Positions 57,281 through 64,000 of a DNA stretch of 64,000 nt are shown piece after piece. Both the position numbers and the translations under genes were made by a program. Numbering within the stretch: position 1 is the stretch's first letter; the number at the start of each line of letters is the position of its first letter. The stretch covers positions 111,055,214 to 111,119,213 of the forward strand of contig CM068830.1 in assembly GCA_028554795.2 (NCBI GenBank). The letters are read 5' to 3'. Below the pieces are notes generated by a model. It saw nothing but the letters and a program-made list of their open reading frames with translations. It ran no database searches and had not been told where the DNA came from. The stretch is from Sinohyriopsis cumingii. Its lineage: Eukaryota > Mollusca > Bivalvia > Unionida > Unionidae.

Positions 57281-57913
57281 ATGGAAGGACGAAAACTAGC
57301 TTTAGTGCCTTACAAACGATGGATTGAATACCATCGTTGGCAAGAACAACGCACCCCGCATTTACCTCCCAATCCCCATTTGAGCGAGATGTCCCAGTTA
57401 CAACACGAATTGCAGTCCTTGATGGATCGCCAAGATTTGTCCGAAACAGAAAAATCTCAAAAGTACGGTCAACTCTTGCAACGACTGCAACTCTTTCACC
57501 AGAAAGCTTTAGACGAAACAGCTCTACCCACTCTGAAAGATTTTAAGACCTTGATGAAAAGTCCAGCACCATCACCAGTACCAGTACCACCACTACCAGT
57601 GACCAAGACAGAAAAAGGAGAAGAAGAAGAGGAAGGGTTTCAAACTCCACCAGGAAAAGTACGCAAGTTAACAACATCACCTACCTCCAGAATTGGATGG
57701 ATTAAAAAGATGATGGCCAACCCTTATTTATCACAAGAGAAAAAGAAAGTGAAGACAGAAGTGAAGACAGAAGTGAAACAAGAACCGATATCCCCCGCTC
57801 AGACATCCTCCTCTTCGACACCTATTGCCGGTCGCACACGCAAAGCATTGCAATCCAAGAAAGTACCCCAAGATAAAAAGAGTAGCATCCTCCAAGAGTG
57901 GGTGTCTTATTAA
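57281..57913 (+). CDS. P2 Lys/Glu-rich protein with Pro-Val repeat
   Basis: 210 aa, homologue of 19315-19947, with a shorter PVPV tract and duplicated VKTEVKTEVKQEP. It looks whole. Confidence 0.6.
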   Translation: MEGRKLALVPYKRWIEYHRWQEQRTPHLPPNPHLSEMSQLQHELQSLMDRQDLSETEKSQKYGQLLQRLQLFHQKALDETALPTLKDFKTLMKSPAPSPVPVPPLPVTKTEKGEEEEEGFQTPPGKVRKLTTSPTSRIGWIKKMMANPYLSQEKKKVKTEVKTEVKQEPISPAQTSSSSTPIAGRTRKALQSKKVPQDKKSSILQEWVSY

Positions 57914-57941
57914 CACACAAACACAAAAACAAGAAAAAAAA

Positions 57942-59050
57942 ATGGAAAAAGTCTTAGCCAGCATTTACTACGATCCCTCGCATCCTACAGGTTACGCAGG
58001 AGTTCAAAAATTGTATCGTGCTGCCAAAATCCGACTGAAAAGTCTCCGTTTACCTCAAGTGCAAAGATGGTTACAAGAACAAGCTACCTACACTTTACAC
58101 AAACCCATTCGACGCAAGTTTGCCAGAAGTCGCACCCGAGTGGAAGGCATCGATCATCAATGGCAAGCTGATTTAGCCGATGTCTCTCATTTGGCCAGCT
58201 ACAATCGTGGCTACAAATATTTGTTTTGTGTCATTGACGTCTTTTCCAAATTTGCCTGGGTCGTGCCCTTGACTTCCAAATCGAGCAGATAGTTAGTGCG
58301 AGCCCTGCAACGAGTGTTGAAACAAAGCGTTCGTCACCCTCTTCGATGGCAAGCGGACAAAGGTACCGAATTTCTGAACCAAGCTTTCCAAAAAGAATTA
58401 AAGAAACGTGACATTCATTTTTTTACCACCGAGAATCCCGAAACCAAAGCCAGCATCGTGGAACGTTTTCAACGCACTTTGAAAGAACGCATGTTGAAAT
58501 ATTTTACGCATCACCACACTCTGAAGTACATCGACATCTTACCGCACCTGGTGCAAGCGTACAACCAATCTTACCATCGAAGCATCGGACGTGCCCCGCA
58601 AGAAGTGACTCCCGACAACGAAGTGTTGGTGTTTGAGCGCCTGTTTGGTACGTCCTGACGAGGGCTGTCCCCAAGAAAAGCGGAGTGTTGGCCGTAGGAG
58701 ATTGGGTGCGCATTGGCAAAACCAAACGCACTTTCGACAAAGGTTACTTACCTAACTGGACGAACGAATTGTTTCGTGTCACTGGACGAGTGCATGGCCG
58801 TCATCCTACCGTCTATAAATTGGAAGACATGAACGGAGAAGTGCTCAAAGGAACGTTTTACTTACCCGAGTTACAACGTGTCACCAAAAAAGAAGACGAC
58901 GTGTACGACATCGAAAGCATTTTCGAACGCACAACCCGTAAATTGGGCAAACGACGTGTCCAAGAAGTCAAAGTACGTTGGAAAGGATATCCACCCAGTT
59001 TCGATTCTTGGATCGACGCTTCGCAAGTCATCGACTATAAAAAGAAGTGA
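57942..59050 (+). pseudogene. P2 integrase with chromodomain, broken
   Basis: Homologue of 18184-19293 with the HQWQADLADVS, ADKGTEFLN and KASIVERFQRTLKER blocks and the chromodomain VKVRWKGYPPSFDSW. About two breaks. Confidence 0.88.
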
Positions 59051-59055
59051 CCATC

Positions 59056-59448
59056 ATGCCCTTTCACACAGACGCAGCTACGTCGACCACTCCTTCACCT
59101 AGTTCTTCTGTGCAAGATTTACAAAAACAACCTTTGTGGGTGTGGTGCGGAGAACGTGTGCCTAAAACGCAAATCTTCTTTTTCTGCCAAATCTTCGTGG
59201 TGTATTGTGTCATCGGGGCAGCCATTGCCAATTTGAGTTTGCAACAAGGAGACAAACAATTGTGGACCATTTTATTGAGCAGTTGCATCGGTTACCTGCT
59301 TCCCAATCCCTCATAGAAATTCTCCTCGAACGGGAACCTTGTGTCCAGTGCCAGTGCCAGTCACCACTCCAACAACAACCACAACCAGAACCCCATTTTA
59401 GGCGGAGACACGCCTCTGACGTCCAGTAACCCCTCGGACAGCCACAGA
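59056..59448 (+). pseudogene. P2 small membrane protein, broken
   Basis: Homologue of 17765-18187 with both hydrophobic segments (FCQIFVVYCVIGAAIANLSL and LWTILLSSCIGYLLP). About one break. Confidence 0.6.
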
Positions 59449-59459
59449 ACTCTGGAATT

Positions 59460-60392
59460 ATGAGTCACCAAAACCAATTTTACTTAACCTTACCCAGTGA
59501 CAGTTCCATGGAGGTGTTTCCCAAGAACACGTTGTGCTGTTACACGGCCAAATTACCTCAGGCCATCCCATTAGATCACGAAGCCCATTGGGAAGTGGCT
59601 TTAGTAGAAATCATTCACCCGACCCAAGTCCTCAATGTCCTTCCCAATCAAAACGTTTTTGATGTGGAAGTTTATGACGAGCAAATGCAACAGTACTTGG
59701 ATACCCATGGCAATTATGACAAGAAAACCCCTGGCACAAAAAATCAAAAGTACACCACCTATCACTTGTTCATTCCCCCAGGCTATTATTTTAGTGGTCA
59801 ACATTTGGTCAGCACCATAGCCTCCAGGCTTAATGTCGTGTTTCTGAAAGCTTTGGAAAGTGTCAAAAAAAGTGTCACCATGGAATACCACAAAGCGGCT
59901 CGTCGCTTCTTCATGAAATTTGACGGGAGTAAAATCCTGTCCATTTTATTTTGTCCTGAATTGTTTGACATGTTGGGCGGAGACATGGAGATGAGAATGG
60001 GATTGATGAAGAAAAACGAATTACCAATCGTTTACGACAACGAGTCTTTTAGCAAGTTATTTCGTGTCCCGGTAGAACTGAACCAAGGACTGAATTTGAT
60101 GTTTGTGTACTCCGATGTGGTGGAGTACAATGTGGTGGGACACACCTCCGTACCGTTACTGCGTGTCATTCCTTTCAAAGTGGATTCTGCCACGAACGCT
60201 GACGAGGAAGGTGGAAACACTTACCACGTTCACCGCGAATTTGTCCATCCTCACTATTTGCCTGTCAGTAAGTCTTATTTGGACACGGTCAACATTGCTA
60301 TAAAAGGAGATCTCGGACAAAATATTTCATTCACCAAAGGAAAAGTCACGGTGAAACTCCATTTTCGAAAATGGTTCTCTCACGACTCGTAA
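59460..60392 (+). CDS. P2 penton protein
   Basis: 310 aa. The first 58 residues and the last 100 are nearly identical to the P1 penton, but the middle (about 59-210) is strongly different in sequence and slightly in length (VLPNQNVFDVEVYDEQMQQY against the P1 equivalent). IPPGYYFSGQHLVSTIA is conserved in between. It looks whole. Confidence 0.85.
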   Translation: MSHQNQFYLTLPSDSSMEVFPKNTLCCYTAKLPQAIPLDHEAHWEVALVEIIHPTQVLNVLPNQNVFDVEVYDEQMQQYLDTHGNYDKKTPGTKNQKYTTYHLFIPPGYYFSGQHLVSTIASRLNVVFLKALESVKKSVTMEYHKAARRFFMKFDGSKILSILFCPELFDMLGGDMEMRMGLMKKNELPIVYDNESFSKLFRVPVELNQGLNLMFVYSDVVEYNVVGHTSVPLLRVIPFKVDSATNADEEGGNTYHVHREFVHPHYLPVSKSYLDTVNIAIKGDLGQNISFTKGKVTVKLHFRKWFSHDS

Positions 60393-60395
60393 GTC

Positions 60396-60821
60396 ATGTA
60401 TCCAGTGTACCGAGGGGTTGCTCGACAGCGAGGACACGGTTTAGGAGATATGCTGAAATCGGCCTTTCGTTCGGTGGCCCCAGTCTTGAAACCGATGGTG
60501 ACACGCGGATTGCACGCCTTGAAAGATGCGGCACTGACGCAAGGCAAAGAATTTCTCCAAAATGTCATCATCGACAAACAAAATCCTAAAGAAGCCTTCA
60601 TGAGGGCAGGCAAAAATGTCTTGCTGCAAACGGGCAAAGACCTTTTGGGCCGACGAGAAACACCTATAAATGCCCTGCACACTACCGAGTCAGGCATTCA
60701 GCAAGGACAAGGCAGAAAGAGACGACGAAGAAAACACCCTTTCACCAGACTTCACACGTCTAAAGCTAGAAAGACAAAGAAAAGAAGAACCGTTCGAGAC
60801 TTAGACGTTTTCGATTATTGA
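60396..60821 (+). CDS. P2 pVI-like minor virion protein
   Basis: 141 aa, homologue of 16424-16843: MYPVYRGVARQRGHGLGDML, basic end RKRRRRKHPF and KKRRTVRDLDVFDY. It starts directly after the penton stop. It looks whole. Confidence 0.6.
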   Translation: MYPVYRGVARQRGHGLGDMLKSAFRSVAPVLKPMVTRGLHALKDAALTQGKEFLQNVIIDKQNPKEAFMRAGKNVLLQTGKDLLGRRETPINALHTTESGIQQGQGRKRRRRKHPFTRLHTSKARKTKKRRTVRDLDVFDY

Positions 60822-60832
60822 GAAAGAACAAA

Positions 60833-62136
60833 ATGATGCACCGAGAATCTTGCGCTTGTTCCAAGTCGGAACTGGATCTGTTTGCCATGCCCCCCACCAT
60901 GATGACCATGCAAGAATCCCAGTGGGTGGAATTACACCCCGTCTCCTCTTTGACAGCCTCAGCTCCCATCGAGTTTGAAATCAAAGGACAGCCCGAAGAT
61001 TACATCAATCTGAATAGCAGTTACTTGTACCTGAAAGTCAAAGTTGTCGATGAGGATAATACGCCCCTAGATGGTGATGAGGTAATAGATCCCGTCAACA
61101 ATTTCATGCATTCCTTGTTCAGTGGAGTGGACTTGTACTTGAATAACAAACTAGTCAGTAACAGCATGGATACTTACCCTTATCGAGCGTACCTGGAAAA
61201 TCTCTTGACGTACGCAATAGACGCCAAGAATACTTATCTCAATGCCTGTGTGGTATGGGAAGCTGACGATGCAGGCCAGTTTGAAGAATTCGAAATTAAT
61301 ACAACCAAAGAACACAATGCGGATTTTGAAGAACGAAGAGACAGAATCAAAAGTGGAGATAGTTTAGAACTGATGGATCGTTTGCATTTGGACATGTGGT
61401 TAGAAGAAAAGTATTTGCTGAACGGAGTGAATCTCCGCCTGAGACTGAATCTAGTGCCGCTTTCCATTTGATAGGTACTAATGCTTGCAAAACTGTCAGC
61501 GAGGAAGCCAGACTCTATGTACGACGCGTGGAAGTGTTACCTAATGTGGGTAACGACATCAGTCAGACGTTGAGCAGAACGACCACCAAGTATCCCATAC
61601 GACGCGTGGAAGTGAAAACCTTCACCATTCCTACGGGGCTGCGATCCATGATCGAAGATCATCTGTTCCAAGGACAGTTACCCAAACGTTTGATCCTTGG
61701 TATCGTCGAGAATGCAGCCTTCAACGGAGCTTTGGCTAAAAATCCTTTCCACTTTAAACACTTTGACGTGTCCAAGATCGAAGTCAGTCGCGAAGTCAAG
61801 ACCTTGTGTACCCGACCTTTCGAACCTAAGTTTGACAAGAGGAATTACTTGAGGTCGTACTTGTCCCTGTACGAAGCCACTGGTCAGTTAGGAACCAACA
61901 CCAGTCACGGCATTACGTACGAGAATTACGCAGGAGGCTACGCTTTGTGGGCTTTCGATTTCACTCCAGACCAAGGCAGCGACGAGGGACATTTCCACCT
62001 TATAAAATCAGGCCAGATTCGTGTGAAAATTCAGTTTACTACAAATCTAACAGAGACGGTGAACGTCCTCCTGTATGCCGAATTCGACAATACCATAGAA
62101 ATCAACAGTTTGAGAGAAGTCATTCTAGACTATTAG
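60833..62136 (+). pseudogene. P2 major capsid protein, broken
   Basis: Homologue of 15086-16427, with the same SSYLYLKVKVVD and NNFMHSLFSGVDLYLNNKLV strands and C-terminal IEINSLREVILDY. A short surface-loop segment after EEFEI differs from P1. About one break. Confidence 0.85.
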
Positions 62137-62141
62137 AAGCC

Positions 62142-62648
62142 ATGGAAGACTGTTATCTCTCTTTACCTAGTGGAGAAACTTTGGAGATGGAATGTAAGGA
62201 GTTCGTGGAAGAAGAAGAATCCCAAGATAAAGACGAAGAAGTGATCATGATGAAGTCAAGATGGCCAGAACAAGAAGCCCATTTAGTCTCCTGTTTTGCC
62301 AAACACTTGGTCGAAAAAATGACGGAATTGATCAAGAAAAATTGTTATGGATGTCAAAACGATCATCCCAGTCAAATTCAACACGATAAATGCCTGATGT
62401 TGAGTCAAGAAGAAAAATTGGACGAGTATCTGGACGAAGCTTGGAGTCTCATCTCGGACGAAGTCGTGTGGCATCAGTGGTATAAAGACTTGCGAGAATA
62501 TTCTTGTCCACCATTAACCACTCAAGAGATCCATCGTATCGAAGCTTACCTGAATCAGAGTGAGGAGACGAAACGAAGAAACGTTTATTTGTCAGACATT
62601 TTCAAGCAAAAAGTCAGGATCGAATTGATGACTTATCATTACCTGTGA
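62142..62648 (+). CDS. P2 conserved 160-170-aa protein, unknown
   Basis: About 168 aa from MEDCYLSLPSGETLEMECKE; carries the CYGCQNDHPSQIQHDKC motif of its P1 homologue at 14598-15080 and a longer acidic insert near residue 30. It looks whole. Confidence 0.6.
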   Translation: MEDCYLSLPSGETLEMECKEFVEEEESQDKDEEVIMMKSRWPEQEAHLVSCFAKHLVEKMTELIKKNCYGCQNDHPSQIQHDKCLMLSQEEKLDEYLDEAWSLISDEVVWHQWYKDLREYSCPPLTTQEIHRIEAYLNQSEETKRRNVYLSDIFKQKVRIELMTYHYL

Positions 62649-62667
62649 AGAAGAAAAAAAACAAAAC

Positions 62668-63228
62668 ATGGATACCTGGGAACTTTATTACCTTTTGAAC
62701 CACAGTTCGTATACGGCTTCTTGGAATCCTGTCGTCTGTGCTAAAGATGAACTCACTCATCGCAAACCTCAAGACCATCAAGCTTATGTGATCAACACGG
62801 ACGACAGTCATCTCCCAGGAACCCACTGGGTAGCCGTCTACTTTCCTCGAGAAGGATGTGTGGAATATTTTGATTCGTACGGATTGCCCCCTTTGGAAGA
62901 CGATATCATCGACTTTATGAGAAGAAATGCTCAGACTATCCGATTCAATAATGTGAAATTACAAGGCACAGATTCCTTGGTATGTTGACAGTACTGTGTG
63001 TATTTTCTGCATCATCGCAGCCTGGACTATTCCTTAGAACATTTAGTGACTCATTTTGATCCTCGTTCTTCTTCTAGAAACGATGTGAAAGTAGATCGAT
63101 GGTTTTGTGACCATTATGCTTATCTTTTGTCTCAAGCTAGGAAACGTTGTGTCGATCAATGGCCTAATGACTTCCAACAGTGGAAATCACAATTTCATTC
63201 ACAACGTTGTCAGCCCTGTTTAAAGTAG
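62668..63228 (+). pseudogene. P2 adenain-like protease, broken
   Basis: Homologue of 14017-14577 with GTHWVAVYF and VEYFDSYG; about one break. AATAAA follows at about 63341-63346. Confidence 0.82.
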
Positions 63229-63444
63229 AGTATGAATTGAAAAAAAAAAATGTTTGTCATTTGAAAAAAAGTTTGATGTCATATGGTTGGATTATTGTTA
63301 AAAAATGTTAGAGTTGTTGGTTAGTGTTAAGTGATTTTGAATAAAAAATGTTGTGTTTTGAAAAAAATGCCTTTGTCGTTTGTTTGGCTATTCTTACTAT
63401 CCCTCTCATGACACTCATTGAACGTTCCGGCTCGAAAACCGTGG
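63229..63444. other. P2 protease 3' region
   Basis: AT-rich, with the poly(A) signal GAATAAAAAATG and no gene; counterpart of 13771-14016. Confidence 0.5.
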
Positions 63445-63485
63445 AGGGATGTTTTCCTTCACGTCCGCGCTTTGACTTTAAGAAC
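63445..63485 (+). promoter_or_regulatory. Arm promoter: conserved motif plus TTTAAGA box
   Basis: Plus strand GATGTTTTCCTTCACGTCCG, CGCTTTGACTTTAAGAACC. Same as the P1 copy at 13728-13770. Confidence 0.7.
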
Positions 63486-63538
63486 CGGGGTAGTTTCCAG
63501 TCTAACCATCCATTGTCGACTCATCCTTCTACGAAAAT

Positions 63539-63920
63539 ATGCTCCAAACTAGCTAAGCTAAACGAAGCCTACGTAAATTTGCATAGGGTCAGACACAGTC
63601 TGATACCGAAGCCAGAAGAGATAGAGAATGTGAGAGTGCTAAAAGTCACTGAAGACCTGATAGAAGAGCTCTTCAGAGAAGAAGTGAACAGGGAGAAAGA
63701 AGAATGGACAGAGAAGTACAGACTACAGAGACAGCAGCAACAGCAACAACAACAACAGCAGCAGCAGCAGCAGCAGCAGAACCTGAACCTGAGAGAGGCT
63801 TTGTCGATTGTCGTATCGACACCAAAGAGTTCTTCTTCTCTTTACGAAGAAGCGGAACTATCGTCAGAAAGTCTATCCTCAGAGGACGTCGCATTCTTAG
63901 AAACTAAAAGATTGCCATAG
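63539..63920 (+). CDS. P2 arm glutamine-rich protein
   Basis: About 126 aa from MCSKLAKLNEAYVNLHRVRH, helical first half, a run of about 17 glutamines (CAG/CAA), then a Ser-rich acidic C-terminal part (VSTPKSSSSLYEEAELSSES). Homologue of 13322-13702; the C-terminal frames of the two copies differ after the glutamine tract, so the true C-terminus is unclear. Stem-loop 26 nt after the stop. Confidence 0.55.
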
Positions 63921-63946
63921 CAAACAAAAAAATAAATAAAAAAAAC

Positions 63947-63962
63947 AGCCCTTTTCAGGGCT
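63947..63962 (+). terminator. Histone-type 3' stem-loop
   Basis: Plus strand AACAGCCCTTTTCAGGGCTACCC, then TACTCTAGAAAAGAAATAAC. The last P2 signal inside the window. Confidence 0.93.
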
Positions 63963-64000
63963 ACCCCAATACTCTAGAAAAGAAATAACAATCGATTTGC

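Larger units (their letters stand above)
31943..64000 (+). mobile_element. Polinton element P2, opposite orientation to P1, interrupted by P3 and cut by the window edge
   Basis: Begins AGTAGTGAATGGGGCCACCC inside the LINE and contains the P1 gene set in reverse orientation. Interior genes are closely similar to P1 (most proteins differ at a few percent to some tens of percent of positions) but the terminal-repeat units differ. The right end lies outside the window; the last stem-loop at 63947 suggests the end is about 2 kb further. Roughly ten breaks over the visible genes; older or less constrained than P1. P3 sits at 38221-54645. Confidence 0.92.

Overview
The window is invertebrate animal DNA, most likely from a marine invertebrate, possibly a mollusc; this assignment is weak because no host gene is visible. 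It is AT-rich and full of (TA)n arrays, minisatellites and nested mobile elements. Canonical histone-type mRNA 3' stem-loops followed by U7-type purine elements point to a metazoan RNA-processing background. Almost all coding capacity belongs to Polinton/adintovirus-like DNA elements, treated here as fossils, plus one LINE with an RNase H domain.

Layout. 1-3779 is host non-coding DNA (44-bp minisatellite, (GA)n, (TA)n). 3780-~7600 holds truncated left ends of two related Polintons (P0). 7620-9244 has no recognisable gene. 9245-11221 and 31388-31942 are two parts of one minus-strand LINE. P1 (11222-31381, about 20.2 kb) sits inside that LINE with a 6-bp TSGD-type duplication (TGTGAT), AG...CT ends and about 390-bp terminal inverted repeats. 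P2, a relative in the opposite orientation, starts at 31943 in the same LINE only 561 bp away and runs off the right edge. P2 is split by P3 (38221-54645, about 16.4 kb), a distinct Polinton-like element with 554-bp inverted repeats and a 5-bp GAAAC duplication, which landed at the start of P2's BIR gene. Order of events: LINE, then P1 and P2, then P3.

P1/P2 genes: protein-primed type B DNA polymerase, chromodomain integrase, packaging ATPase, adenain-type protease, double jelly-roll major capsid protein, penton, pVI-like and pX-like minor proteins, basic core proteins, a small membrane protein, a zinc-knuckle protein and a BIR (IAP-like) protein. Structural genes are closely packed, usually with a TATAAAAA-type box just ahead of each. 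The terminal arms carry short coiled-coil or glutamine-rich genes of unknown role.

The most striking feature is that the terminal-arm genes of P0, P1 and P2 end 19-45 nt (about 120 nt in one case) before a perfect or near-perfect histone-mRNA 3' stem-loop, ten copies in all, each followed by a purine-rich element complementary to the U7 snRNA core. Several share a repeated upstream motif next to a TATA box. Inner genes instead have ordinary AATAAA signals. This suggests that one gene class of these elements is tied to replication-dependent histone mRNA processing. P3 lacks these signals but has its own oddities: each terminus is a self-complementary hairpin of about 150 bp, and it encodes a parvovirus-like phospholipase A2, an SF1 helicase next to a DNA polymerase, a NUMOD/HNH endonuclease, a fibre-like protein, and a zinc-ribbon gene duplicated inside its terminal repeats.
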